Shown here one piece after another: positions 27,743 to 38,134 of a DNA stretch of 64,000 bases. The stretch comes from Martensiomyces pterosporus. Lineage: Eukaryota; Kickxellomycota; Kickxellomycetes; Kickxellales; Kickxellaceae. A model generated the notes under the pieces. That model saw nothing but the letters and a program-made list of their open reading frames with translations, had not been told where the DNA came from and did no database searches. The position numbers and the translations under genes are program-made. The stretch lies in contig MU603966.1 of assembly GCA_025201845.1 (NCBI GenBank), positions 62,001 through 126,000 on the forward strand, written 5' to 3'. The stretch's first letter is position 1. Each line of letters begins with the position of its first letter.

Positions 27743-28981
27743 ATGGCACTCAAATTATTGCCAGCCTGGAACCGACACAAGGTCTACAAGGCGCTTGGTT
27801 TCTTCCCGGTGCTTTTTACGCTTGGCCTGCTGTTCTGGTCGCTAGCTGCATACACACGGTTCGTTATGCCTCTAATGCACAAGGAGAGCAGGGCACTAGG
27901 CAGGTATCGCTTCGTTTTGCTTCTTGCAAGCCTTCCTTCTCTTCGGCTTCACATTGCTAATGCCCAGCATTTCTGTTCGCCAGCTCTATGATCTATATCT
28001 GTAGCTGTTCTCTGCGGCTCCGTATGGTTTGTGCTGTGGCTGCTCACTACATGGAGCTATTTTATTTGCGTGTTTCAGAATCCTGGGAGCCCTTCTGGAG
28101 CAGCAGAAAGCGCGGCACACGGGCCGTACTCTCGAATTCCCAGCCGTGTAACTGCCACAACGCACATGCCAGTAACAACAGGGTCGTCACAGCCAGCAAC
28201 GCGGGTGCAGCGGCGTTATGCTGACGAGCAGAGTTTTTATTCCAGCGAATATGGCGGTGGCAGCGATGGCAGCAGCAGCAGCAGCGATGACGGGTCGAAT
28301 AACAACAATGATGCAGACAGCGTGTGTAGCGACGACAACGCGCCACTCACTCAAGAGCAAATCCAGCGAGCAGAGCTTGTCTACTCAATCACGGTAAAGG
28401 ACAATGGGCAGCCTCGGTTCTGCCTCAAGTGCAACACACCAAAGCCCGACCGCACGCATCACTGTAGCATCTGCGGGCGGTGCGTTCTGAAGATGGACCA
28501 CCACTGTCCTTGGCTCAACAACTGCGTCGGATTCCATACGCAAAAGGCCTTCCTCCTGTTCATCGTCCACGGCTCTCTGTACTGTGCGACAACGTTTATA
28601 ACCACGGCAGTTTACTTCCTCCGGGAATTCATGAACATGGCGGGCGATGCCGAGGTCAATGTCAGCATGCTCGTGCTGATCATTCTCTCGGGCGTGTTTT
28701 CCTTGTGCCTGTTTGCCTTCTCCGGGTTCCACATCTATCTGGTACTGTCGAACCTGACAACTATTGAGAGCTACGAGAGGAACAACTACAAGATCCAGAA
28801 TGCGCGGAGGAATGCTCGCTCAAAGTACATCAACCTGTTCAATATTGGCGCGAAGAAGAACTTTCACCAGGTGTTTGGATCGAGGTGGCTCCTATGGCCG
28901 ATTCCCGTACATACAACAGTTGGCGACGGAATTCGGTTCCCGGTTAACTACGAGGGATACAGTGAGCTGGAGCAGGGCTAG
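27743..28981 (+). CDS. DHHC palmitoyltransferase, Pfa3/ZDHHC2-20-like (two exons)
   Basis: Exon 1 (27743-27899) encodes the first membrane segment (ALGFFPVLFTLGLLFWSLAA). Exon 2 (28005-28981) continues VLCGSVWFVLWLLTTWSYF...NPGSP, a Ser/Asn-rich insert, and the cysteine-rich domain FCLKCNTPKPDRTHHCSICG with the catalytic KMDHHCPW. Two more membrane segments, the TTIE motif and a PaCCT-like NLFNIGAKKNFHQVFG follow. The product is 377 residues. Frame can be kept only if the intron 27900-28004 starts GC (GCAGGT) and ends TAG; the nearby GT at 27904 gives the wrong phase. Members S-acylate membrane proteins at Golgi or vacuole. Family is certain; the exon junction is less so. Confidence 0.85.
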
Positions 28982-29222
28982 GATGCGTCCATCCCCAATG
29001 TGCCCACCCCTCTTTGTCTGTGTCGAGTATGCACACGCTTTTGTACAGTGGCGTGTCGTTGCAGTCTCTTGTCGCTACCACGTCTCCTTTGTTTATAACT
29101 CCAAAGCTATACACAGATAGTCGTTCAAGTGTTTGAGCAAAAGACGTGTAGCAACGTAACATTCGTGTGTCTAAAGCACAGCAAAGGAATTTTAGGCAGC
29201 TGTGCTGGAAATGCGCTTAGTG

Positions 29223-30014
29223 CTACTTGCGGAGCTGGTCAAGAGGGATCATCTCGCTTCGCTGAACGCCCGAGTCAGCATCAGAACCACGGCTTTGGTC
29301 TGCCTCGCCGATCATGGCGAGCTTTTCGTTGTTTACCCAGCTGAGATACGAGTCCCAGAACAAATCAAAGCAGCTGCCAAAGGGAACGCGATATATGAGC
29401 GGGACAAAGGCAAAGTTCACCGACTGGATGATCGGCGATATGGTCAAGCCAGTGAGGTACGTTGGCAGAAGGAGCGTGCTAATGCGGTACCTGGCATCCT
29501 CAAGACCACCTCCTTCAAGGAGCGCCATGGATCCAAAGAATATAAAATACATGCTGGGCTCATACAGAAGCAGATCGCACAGAAGACGCTTGCCAACCTG
29601 GCGCGCCGCCTGCTTCTGCTCCGACTTCCGCTTTGCCCTGGCCGCCACTGTCGATGCAGAGTGTGTGGCTGGAGGTTTTCGCCGTGTCTTGAACCATGTG
29701 TTCTGCGAGCGGATCGGGAACCGCTTGTCCAAGAATCGATGCCATCTGACCCCAATGGGCGAGACGCAAGTGGCAAACAGAACAAACCGCGAGGTTCTCC
29801 ACAGGTCGTATCCTTTACTCCGTCTGTCTTCGTCTGCAAACACGCCACCGTCCGTGGTCTCGCTGCTCTTGGGGCTGCTGCCAAAGTCTATATGCATGCC
29901 TATTGTCTGCGCAAGGAGGTCGCCGCACGCCGATAGACACGCCTCAGTGGCTGCAACCGTAGCAAACGGCCGCGCTTCTGCCTGCCGCGTCCAGAATCTG
30001 AAAAACGCGGCCAT
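29223..30014 (-). CDS. Mpv17/PMP22-family membrane protein (copy 2)
   Basis: The 263-residue product shows ACLSACGDLLAQ, RTSRFVLFATCVSPIGVRWH, LLCDLLLYEPSMYFIFFG, TYLTGLTISPIIQSVN, FAFVPLIYRVPF and FWDSYLSWVNN, the Mpv17 sequence order. It is about 50 residues longer than copy 1 because of two hydrophilic insertions: about 48-70, rich in Ser/Asp, and about 110-135, basic Lys/Arg-rich. Similarity to copy 1 (18559) is limited to family motifs, so the duplication is old or the two belong to different subfamilies. Confidence 0.85.
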   Translation of the reverse strand: MAAFFRFWTRQAEARPFATVAATEACLSACGDLLAQTIGMHIDFGSSPKSSETTDGGVFADEDRRSKGYDLWRTSRFVLFATCVSPIGVRWHRFLDKRFPIRSQNTWFKTRRKPPATHSASTVAARAKRKSEQKQAARQVGKRLLCDLLLYEPSMYFIFFGSMALLEGGGLEDARYRISTLLLPTYLTGLTISPIIQSVNFAFVPLIYRVPFGSCFDLFWDSYLSWVNNEKLAMIGEADQSRGSDADSGVQRSEMIPLDQLRK

Positions 30015-30528
30015 TTAAATTGACTGCTCACCAACGATAGCAACACCTGGCAGCTGTCCAGCAACCAGAGCTCAGTAAAGCGGAGAAAAGCGTGCGTTCA
30101 GGCGCTCAAAAGGTGAATTGTAGCAAATGTAATTACGCTCGGAGGCCGTAACAATGCAGCAGCCAGCAAAGGCAGTAAGGGCCAACAAGCGTGGAAGGTA
30201 GAACGAAAAATATACTGCAGAAGAGAAAATACAAATGAGCCGAATAGGAAGGGAGGAGCGTAAGCGGTAGACATGGGCGGATCTTGGCATAAAAGCCCGC
30301 TGATATTTCCGTCTTACGAGTAAGTTAATGCGAATCAAGCAGTCCGCGCCTCGCTGATGCTGATTCAGCAAGCTGCTGCTTTTGTAAACCACATTGGACG
30401 AGCCGAACCCAAAAATAAGGCTGTGTATTGTAAGCGCTGGTGGGGCAGATATTGCGCTAATGGTGAAAGCAAGCCACGGTGCACCCCACTTTGCGGCCGG
30501 CCAATGCGCCGAAAGCCGCAGTGTTCCG
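30015..30528. other. Intergenic region
   Basis: This 514-bp stretch lies between the Mpv17 copy 2 promoter and the DGAT2 copy 2 3' end. A minus-strand ORF crosses it but has no coding character. No gene is seen. Confidence 0.4.
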
Positions 30529-31572
30529 CTATATGATCTCAAGCTTCTTTGCCTCGCCGTCATACTTGGCATGGTGCCTGGCCCACAGATTGGCGAGCGA
30601 CTCGAGGTACAGCGCGTGGTATCGGTCAATGTCATCCTCTGTGGGACACTCGATCTTCTCCAACTCTACGGGCTTTCCAAGGACGAACGTAATAGGTGTC
30701 CTGAATGGAATGCACCCGTTCTTGCCGTAGAATATAGGGATGGCGAAGTGCATGAACTTTTTGAGCCGCATCTGCACCATGAACAAGAGCGATCCGGGAG
30801 GGTTGTCCACCTGCTTGAATATCTTGTTTTCGTTGAAAACAAAGATAGGCAGGAGGTCGGCACCGGCCACCAGTGCCTCACGCACAAAGCCCTTGCGGTT
30901 GCGCAGAAGAAGCGATGTCACCTCGGTGCTTGTCATCAGGCTTTCGCGCGCACCGCCGACAACGATGCCGGGGACATGCCCGTCTCCGCGAGCGAGGCAC
31001 CTGCGAATCGACTCCTTGGACGAGGATATGCTGCCGAGGCTACGCAGGTATTCTCTAAAGATCGGCACTCGGAGGGTAACTGGCAGAACCGCAGGGTGGA
31101 GCTTGAGTCCGGGAACCGCGTCGTCCAGGCCGGATTTCTTAGCTCCCAGCACCAACTGAGCTCCATAGCTCAGGATCCCATGCGGGTGTACGCATGCAAT
31201 GTGCTTCCTCTTGGGGTCGATGCGCTCCTCGCAGACGATCCGTGGTGTAAAGTAGCTGACAATGTAGTCCCACACCGACAGGCTGCGTATCCACTCCACC
31301 TGGTTCCCCATGCCGCTCTCAACACTCGGATCCATGTAGCAGTACACACCATACAGCAGCAGCACCACTCTGAGGCCGGGAAATGCAAAGAAAAGCAGCA
31401 GGTAAATGAGCGGACAGACAATGATGGCCATTCCAAACAACGTCACGACGATGGTCTGCATCCATCCTGTATACTCTGCGCTGCTAGCGTCGTCCATGCA
31501 CCTGTAGTTAAAGCAAGGGTCGCTAGTGCTCCGGTGGTTATCTACAGGCTGGCCTTTTTGTTGCTCGCCCAT
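30529..31572 (-). CDS. DGAT2-family acyltransferase (copy 2)
   Basis: The 347-residue product has an N-terminal pair of hydrophobic segments (about 38-85), the catalytic CVHPHGILSYG, a VVGGARESL block, RKGFVREALVAGADLLPIFV and FNENKIF. Like copy 1 it has FNEN where most DGAT2 proteins have FGE. The N-terminus lacks the low-complexity extension of copy 1. Family members act on diacylglycerol, monoacylglycerol or fatty alcohol acceptors, so the two paralogues may differ in substrate. Confidence 0.85.
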   Translation of the reverse strand: MGEQQKGQPVDNHRSTSDPCFNYRCMDDASSAEYTGWMQTIVVTLFGMAIIVCPLIYLLLFFAFPGLRVVLLLYGVYCYMDPSVESGMGNQVEWIRSLSVWDYIVSYFTPRIVCEERIDPKRKHIACVHPHGILSYGAQLVLGAKKSGLDDAVPGLKLHPAVLPVTLRVPIFREYLRSLGSISSSKESIRRCLARGDGHVPGIVVGGARESLMTSTEVTSLLLRNRKGFVREALVAGADLLPIFVFNENKIFKQVDNPPGSLLFMVQMRLKKFMHFAIPIFYGKNGCIPFRTPITFVLGKPVELEKIECPTEDDIDRYHALYLESLANLWARHHAKYDGEAKKLEII

Positions 31573-32306
31573 TGTTTGTTTTGTATTCGGTGTGGTCTAG
31601 GTGTGGCTCTGCAGCAATAAAAGAAAAGCAGGCTTAAGAGCAGGAAAGTGGTATTGAAAGCTGTAAGTACGTGTGCAACGAGGTTGAACAGGGGCTGCTA
31701 TGTGCTTTGCAAGAGAGGAGAGAGGTGGAAGCCCGTTGAAAGCAGGAGCCAGTCGATATTTAAGGCTGGTCGCTTGGCAGCATGCGCTCGGTGCCTTCAG
31801 CCAAACGACAATATTAACCGTGCAAAGGAAAGGCAAGCGTGCAGCCCCGCTTTTTCTGTGTGCGGCCATGCTTTTCACAAGCCAAGGGGTCTGCTTGCTC
31901 GCCATCGTATGATCCTTCCCCGGATACTGGTGTGCGCCTGGGCTCTCCCAGGACCACCCAGCAACCAGGCGAGAGCGAGAGTGCCTGCTTGGGGCTGGCT
32001 CGGGTGCCCCGGATCTACCGGTATTGCAGTTCGAGCCGGCTCGCCGTTGCCATATCGGGTGGCCCAGGAGAGGACTCTTTTTTCCCCAAGCGGTGTACAC
32101 ACTGGCCACCCCTGCTCCCCGCTGTGCAAGAGATAGATGGGACAGGCGCGCGGAGATAGTGTGCAGGCGAGCAGAGGTCCTGATAACGGCAGCAGCTTGC
32201 TACCTCCTATCACACCTTGCCCCTTGTCCGTTTTTGTCTTCTCTTCAGCACTCTACTTCATTACTCGGCACATTTATCTTCGCCTTATTGAAAACGGAAG
32301 GGAAAA
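31573..32306. other. Intergenic divergent region
   Basis: This 734-bp spacer lies between the divergent DGAT2 copy 2 and SDHC genes. The part near 32210-32290 is CT-rich, as expected for the SDHC leader. No gene is seen. Confidence 0.4.
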
Positions 32307-33105
32307 ATGTTTTCTGCAGTCACCAGAACAGGCGCTCTCAACGCTGCTCGCCTCCCATTCAGCCGCGCTGTCACTGCGCGCACTGCTCGGTAAGCACACG
32401 TCGGCCGTCATTTCACATCCAAATGACAGTGCCTAGTGGCACAGAAGCAGGGGCAGGGTTCTCCCCCTGCTTTTTGGAGCTGCTCTGCAGAGCATTGCCA
32501 GCCAGCATGTTCTTTTGCTGACACTGCCGTCTGGACATACGCTACTTTGAAACGAATCCGCTGGCCAGACGCCCGCCATCAGCACATACTCTCGGTGGCG
32601 CTTCAGTGTCTCTAATCAACCCCTTTCTTGTCGCTGTTGCATCTACCAGCAGCTGTGTAGTGCTTTCATCGCCTCGCCCATGCGCCGTAATGAGGAGCCT
32701 CAGTCGGTTGTCGCTGAGCGTGCTAGGAAGAACCGCCCTGTTTCGCCCCACCTCGGCATCTACCAGCCACAGATGACCTGGTACCTCTCCGGCCTCAACC
32801 GCATCACTGGCGTCACTGTTGCTGGCAGCGCCTATCTATACACCGCGGCATTTGGTCTTGCTCCTGCCCTTGGACTGGATCTTAGCTCAGTCGCTGTCGC
32901 TGGTGCGCTTTCGACACTTCCTACATTTGTGCTGATCGGCGCCAAGGCTGCCATCTCGGGCTGCTTCTCGTTCCACTTTTTCAGCGGCATCCGCCACCTG
33001 TGGTGGGATACTGGCAGATCAGTCAGCAACCAGGGTGTTATCAAGACCGGCTATATCACCATCGCGGCTACTGCGCTGGCCACCGGCTACTTCACCTTCT
33101 TCTAA
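32307..33105 (+). CDS. SDH3: Succinate dehydrogenase cytochrome b subunit SdhC/Sdh3 (two exons)
   Basis: Exon 1 (32307-32389) gives a basic mitochondrial presequence (MFSAVTRTGALNAARLPFSR). The intron is 32390-32660 (271 bp, GTAAGC...TAG, phase 2). Exon 2 (32661-33105) carries NRPVSPHLGIYQPQMTWYLS, the SGLNRITGV ubiquinone-site Ser/Arg region, and FHFFSGIRHLWWD with the haem-ligand His. The total is 175 residues with three membrane helices, standard for Sdh3. It anchors complex II in the inner membrane. The downstream ORF alone (from 32680) would lack the presequence, so the two-exon model is preferred. Confidence 0.92.
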
Positions 33106-34054
33106 ATGCCTTCGTATCTACCTTCAGCTCCGTTTATACAGGCCAGCTATTCCTTTATTTTGTTTTTGGCTCAATCGCATTCGTGCTGAAACGCAGAATC
33201 GACAGCGTGCAAGGAGGCTGGCAGTAGCCAGCAGTGATAACAGGCAGCAAAACGGTGCAGATAATCGAGTGGCATCTTGTGTATCAAAAGTCCCCCAAGG
33301 GCCTTATTGGAGCACAGGCGGGGCTTTGCGCACTCGCACGACAGCACCGACGAGATGTGGTTGGGATCGCTTGCAAGAACAAAGTGGCGACAGCAGTGTT
33401 GATGGGCCATTGTAGCATCGGATGGAAGTAGACCCACATTGCGCATTTGTTGATAATAGGCGGTTCGCAAGGTCAGAGCGAGCTTGCTCTGCCATCCCCA
33501 CAGTGGCTATTTTCGTCGGCAGATGTTGTGCTGTACATCTCATTTGCTGGTGTGTTTTGCTGCGACAATTGTTGTTGCTGCTGAAAGGATTTGCATGGGC
33601 AAACCAAGAAACGGTTTTCCTTCCTGGACTGTTGCAAGGGCGAGGGTCTGCTCGCTCACATTAGCCAAACCAACTCCACGAGCTCCTTTCTCTTTTCTCT
33701 TGCCCTCCTTGTTTCGACAGCCAAAACCCCCTCCCTACCTCTATTCCGCCGCCCATCTCTTACTGTATTCCCTGTGCACCGCCTCCCTTACCTTTTCTGC
33801 TCCCTCTCTTTTCTACCCGCATTCAAACTTGTGCCTGCCCTCGTTGACCGAATACCAGGCATATAACCCTCTTTACGAACGTAAGTCAAGGCCAGCCGAT
33901 AGCCAGCAACGGCCTGCAGCTTATCCCTGTGTGCCCCGGCGCTGATTGTTGCAGTATTTGCAGTCATCCCGCCGCGCTACCCCGCGCATGCGGTGTTGGC
34001 ACACGCTGCTCGGACTTGGCAAAGCCACAGCTCTATTGTGAGAATATCGTCGCA
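33106..34054. other. Intergenic region with CT-rich promoter segment
   Basis: This 950-bp stretch lies upstream of the 7-TM gene. A strongly pyrimidine-rich tract at about 33680-33830 suggests a promoter/leader. No gene is seen on either strand. Confidence 0.4.
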
Positions 34055-34222
34055 ATGCAGCGCAGCCTTGCTTCTGCCTTTGTACTTGGCCCCTTAGCCT
34101 TTGCACTGGCAGAAAGTCACACATGCACATGTGGAAATTCACACCCTTGTCCTCTTTGTACTATTGCGAACCGTGTATGTGCCCATCTATATGTACATGT
34201 ACATGTAAGGCTCTCATTGTAG
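34055..34222 (+). CDS. Short signal-peptide ORF, possible first exon of the 7-TM gene
   Basis: This 55-codon ORF begins MQRSLASAFVLGPLAFALAE, a good signal peptide, then TCTCGNSHPCPLC. At codon 40 there is GTATGTG at 34175, and a CTAAT-like branch plus CAG at 34258-34260 would splice in phase 0 into the frame that runs through the 7-TM protein (giving 1210 residues in total). It may instead be an independent small secreted protein or an upstream ORF. Confidence 0.35.
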   Translation: MQRSLASAFVLGPLAFALAESHTCTCGNSHPCPLCTIANRVCAHLYVHVHVRLSL

Positions 34223-34395
34223 TTAACGACAGCAGGCAATTTTCCGCACACTAATCGCAGTTGCCTGCCCCCCTTTTCCCTCCTCTTCTTGTCACCACTT
34301 CTTCCGCCTTGTTCCATACTCGCGCCCCCTTTTTGCCCTTTAGCACCCCTCAGGAAACCCGACGCACTGGCCTGTTTCGTGTAGTTTCTGAAAAT

Positions 34396-37300
34396 ATGAA
34401 TTTGAGCGGTCTGTCGTATCTCCAGTTCCTCGTAGTCGACGCCTTCATCGCAATCTATCTATTCCTGCGGATAAATGAGACGCGTGCATGGGCCAGTATC
34501 AATCCGGTATCTGTGCTGCGCCTAAACAGCCCAAACCGCGCAGATGCCACAGTCAGAATGATAGGGTTCTACAGCTGCTTGCTTGCTGTCGCCTTGTTTA
34601 TGGCTCGCGACGGCATCATGGCCAGCATGGAGCTCCAAGACGTGAACCTCTGTCGAGCAGCCATCTATCTTGGCCAAACAGTCACTCCGCTCGATGCACA
34701 GCAGCTTCCCGACATCAAAAAGGGTCTTGACCTGTGGGACGTTGGCAGCGCATTCATACTCGTCGCTATGGGTTGTGTGATGCGGACCTGGGCTTCCGTG
34801 TCCTTGCGTAGAATGCTTGGTAAGGACACGCTTCTGAGCGTTGCTGCTGGTCAGCTAATGCTCGCGTTTGGGTTCGTCAGCTTCACCATTACGCTGATAG
34901 TGCACTTTGCGGTGTTCAAAAACCCAAGCGACATCTCCGTGGCCCGCAGCATTTCTCGTATCACCATCACGATGCTTCTGCTTGTATTCTGGGTCCTGCT
35001 AATTTGGGTCCTGCTACGGGTGAACCGCATTCTGCACCAAACGCGGTCGCGCGATCCAAATGCCACGGCAGCTGTTGTTGCCGCAGTTGAAAAGGTGTAC
35101 ACGCGGCCGGGCCCAATGCCGAATATTCGCTACCTGATTGGAATGCAGTCGCTCTCGTTCATGAAGAGCACCGGCGTGGTCCTTGCGCTGATTCTGTTTG
35201 TACGCATTGCCATGTTCCTTACCTTTGACATCGGCTACTTGACTCCATCAAAGCTCATTCAGAACAGTCTCTCTGGCGGCAACACCACTACTGGTATCGG
35301 GACTCTGTCCACCTCTCTTCTCCTGGTAGCCATTGTGCACACTCTGTTCCCCTGGCCACAGGATGTGCTCGTCGAAGTGTTTAGCAAGGTTGCTGAAATG
35401 GATGAGCAGTCTAGGATGGCATTCATTGATGGCAAGCCAGCACGCCACTCTCATCACGGCAACGCAATGTCTTCTACATTTACATCGCGCAACCCAAGCT
35501 TCAGTGCCTCAACTGAAATGAGATCTCGTACTCAGAGTGCTACAACGCGTGTCGGTGACATGACAACGGCGAACGAAGCAAAAGCCATCACGGCAGCAGC
35601 AGCAGCAGCAGCAGCAGCATATCCTCCATCTCCGCTGAATCTGACGGCCAATGAACAAGGCTCTGGATATGGACAGCAAAATACGAACCAAAAATCGCAG
35701 TCCCTAAACCAGCCAGACAGCGGAGGATATGCTGGACAAGGCTTCCTCCAGCAGATACCTTACATCGACCGCAACACTAGAGAGAACTCGTTCTTTTCAC
35801 AAGGTCCTTGGTCGCCACAGGGATTGCAGGGCTTGTCTAGCACAACCCATTCGAGCATTGCTAATGGCAGAGAATCCATGGCATCTACAAACATCTACCA
35901 GAATGGCCAGCCTCCCTCACTAGAGCAGCTTGTTCACTCAAACACTGGTGCACACATTGTGTCTGCTGAAGGCAGGCAGGATATGCTCCAGCAGTCAGCA
36001 ATGAACAACGCATCTCTGCTGTTTGCTGATTCAGAGGCAGGTGGCTCTCGCTATGGCAATGCTGGAACCAACGAGAGCGCTTCTGTGGCATCAAGACTCG
36101 TGGCGAACAGCGCGTATATCCCGATGTCCAGTTCGCAGAAGCTCCCGTCAGTTGCAGCACAGACTGGCATGCCCGCCACTCGTATTCTGGTCAACGAGGC
36201 GGCTGCGGGACCTGTCGCACCTGTCGCTATGAGCAGCTTGATTGTCAACATGCCCAACCAGGCCAACACAGCTGCAGCAAGTCCAAGCTCGTTGATCTCT
36301 GCCTATGCCCACATGCACAGCGAGCTCCCAACGCCCACCCAGCCATTCGCTGAGCAGCGGCCATCGTCCTTCGTTTCTGACGAGTATCAGTACGAGCCCT
36401 CTGCACCGAATGCAAACAGAGGGTCAGTTGTGTCGCGTAACCCATTCACTGAGGATGGCGGTTCTTTTGAGAAGCTAGCTCAGCCTTACAGCAGCAGCAA
36501 CAGCAACAACAACAGCAGCAACGTCCACGTCTATGTTGCAAGCCCTACCCAAAGCAAGATGAGCGATACTGGTGCCGATGGCGCTGCTGACGAGATCCTC
36601 AAGCCTCAAAGTGGCACTGGGCCCATTCTTATCCGAAAGGGCTCCAAGGCATCAGTTCGACGCAAAGGAACAGTTGAGCGGAAGAGCAGTCGCAAGCGAA
36701 ACAACAAGACTGCTTCGGGCGAGATGAGGATAGCCACAAGCTCGCAAGAAGACACTCGGAGCATCAGCAGTGGCACTGCAGGGGAAAAGGTTGCGGACTC
36801 GGCACCAGCTGTTAGTGAATCTGCTTCCATGCCTGATCACGGCCACGGAGATGCGGCTGCTACCAAAGATCCCCAAATCTTGGGTAGTGCGGACACATTT
36901 GCTGACGACGGCGATGTTGCCGCATCTGTTAAGGTAAATAACACCCGGATGAGTGCATTTAACGGAGCTGCCACAAGGTCGCCGGCGATTCTAGCTGGTG
37001 CAGCTTTGGAGCCCATCCCAACAGCAAAGCCAGGCCGCGACTCGTCCACAATAAGCGGCATGTCGTGGGATAACAAGGATGACATCCGTGCAGCCGAACC
37101 ATCGTTGCCAGCTGCTCCTGTCACGACGCCATTGGCGCTGGCCACAAATCTTGGCCACCTTAACCAGGGAGCAGCCAGTGCAAGCAATCTGTCGCCGTCG
37201 CTGTACATACAGTCGCTCTCTAATATCCGACGCAACTCGGGCACTGAAGTCCACTCGAGCCTCACGTCGCTACACACGGCGACATCAGCATCGGAGGGCT

Positions 37301-37773
37301 TCTTTACGCCCAATTCCAGCATCGCCCAGATTGGTGGTGCAAATGCTCCATCAATCAGGCGTGTTCTCACAAACGACAGTATGCTTAGTCTGAGCAGCAG
37401 CAACAATGGCGATATCTTCTTGCCGGCATCTTCGCAGTTCAGCCTTGCCTATGCTGATGCCAGTGATAGCGGTGCTGCCCTGCAGTCCGCTGGTGCCACT
37501 CGCATCAGCCTGGCACCCGTCGCTGAAGAGCGCCCCTCAACGGCGCCGTCATCAAGCAGAAAGCACGATTCCGAGAGCCTGTCTGGCAGTATAGCCAACC
37601 AAGCACCGACTTTTACTCCCTTGCGCCGTGTTGAGACCCTGCGGAAAGCCGTTGCAACGGATGCGCTGCTGATCGAGTCCTCGTTGCAGTCTCCAACAGG
37701 ACAGGAGGATACAGGTGCGTTGATATCAGCGCTACCAATGCCGTCAGACCAGGATGGCCGAATCCTCCTCTAA
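34396..37773 (+). CDS. Large seven-helix membrane protein with long disordered tail, function unknown
   Basis: From the ATG at 34396 the product is 1125 residues (MNLSGLSYLQFLVVDAFIAI...). Seven hydrophobic segments lie in the first 330 residues, with basic loops. The rest is a Ser/Ala/Thr/Asn-rich low-complexity tail with an Ala run coded by GCA repeats (about 35597-35620), a basic patch (IRKGSKASVRRKGTVERKSS) and a conserved-looking end (RRVETLRKAV). The topology resembles a receptor with a phosphorylatable cytosolic tail, but no receptor family is recognised and no function is assigned. An upstream exon adding a signal peptide (34055-34174) is possible. Confidence 0.75.
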   Translation: MNLSGLSYLQFLVVDAFIAIYLFLRINETRAWASINPVSVLRLNSPNRADATVRMIGFYSCLLAVALFMARDGIMASMELQDVNLCRAAIYLGQTVTPLDAQQLPDIKKGLDLWDVGSAFILVAMGCVMRTWASVSLRRMLGKDTLLSVAAGQLMLAFGFVSFTITLIVHFAVFKNPSDISVARSISRITITMLLLVFWVLLIWVLLRVNRILHQTRSRDPNATAAVVAAVEKVYTRPGPMPNIRYLIGMQSLSFMKSTGVVLALILFVRIAMFLTFDIGYLTPSKLIQNSLSGGNTTTGIGTLSTSLLLVAIVHTLFPWPQDVLVEVFSKVAEMDEQSRMAFIDGKPARHSHHGNAMSSTFTSRNPSFSASTEMRSRTQSATTRVGDMTTANEAKAITAAAAAAAAAYPPSPLNLTANEQGSGYGQQNTNQKSQSLNQPDSGGYAGQGFLQQIPYIDRNTRENSFFSQGPWSPQGLQGLSSTTHSSIANGRESMASTNIYQNGQPPSLEQLVHSNTGAHIVSAEGRQDMLQQSAMNNASLLFADSEAGGSRYGNAGTNESASVASRLVANSAYIPMSSSQKLPSVAAQTGMPATRILVNEAAAGPVAPVAMSSLIVNMPNQANTAAASPSSLISAYAHMHSELPTPTQPFAEQRPSSFVSDEYQYEPSAPNANRGSVVSRNPFTEDGGSFEKLAQPYSSSNSNNNSSNVHVYVASPTQSKMSDTGADGAADEILKPQSGTGPILIRKGSKASVRRKGTVERKSSRKRNNKTASGEMRIATSSQEDTRSISSGTAGEKVADSAPAVSESASMPDHGHGDAAATKDPQILGSADTFADDGDVAASVKVNNTRMSAFNGAATRSPAILAGAALEPIPTAKPGRDSSTISGMSWDNKDDIRAAEPSLPAAPVTTPLALATNLGHLNQGAASASNLSPSLYIQSLSNIRRNSGTEVHSSLTSLHTATSASEGFFTPNSSIAQIGGANAPSIRRVLTNDSMLSLSSSNNGDIFLPASSQFSLAYADASDSGAALQSAGATRISLAPVAEERPSTAPSSSRKHDSESLSGSIANQAPTFTPLRRVETLRKAVATDALLIESSLQSPTGQEDTGALISALPMPSDQDGRILL

Positions 37774-38134
37774 GCCCAGGCTGTTTATGTTTATGTTTTC
37801 TCTCGTTGTTTTTCGATCGCCGTTCTTTCCATTTTACTGACACCGGGTTGAAAACAATGTACGGATATGCAGCTGTCGCCCATATATGCACCTTTCTCTT
37901 CCCATCATGACAGCCAGTGAGAGATGTCAAATACTGACCAGTATATCTAGGCGAAGAACACAGCACATTGCTACCCGGTAGTTTTGGCGGCACGGAGCAG
38001 CCCATGAATAGTGCATTCTGCTTTATTTCATTCTGGTCTATGCTGGGTTGGAAAATGAACAGAAAACAAAAGAGTCTAGGAGTGAGAAAGGGCGCGAATC
38101 TATATCTGGTAGCGGTGTGCGCATGGGCGACGGC
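37774..38134. other. Intergenic region
   Basis: This 361-bp stretch lies between the convergent 7-TM gene and the 37-codon microgene. No gene is seen. Confidence 0.4.

Noticed and set aside
27904..28004. GT-AG intron starting at 27904 in the DHHC gene
   Set aside because: It gives the wrong phase and loses the downstream frame; the GC donor at 27900 keeps it.
32680..33105. Single-exon SDHC starting at 32680
   Set aside because: It would lack the mitochondrial presequence, which an upstream exon supplies in the correct phase.
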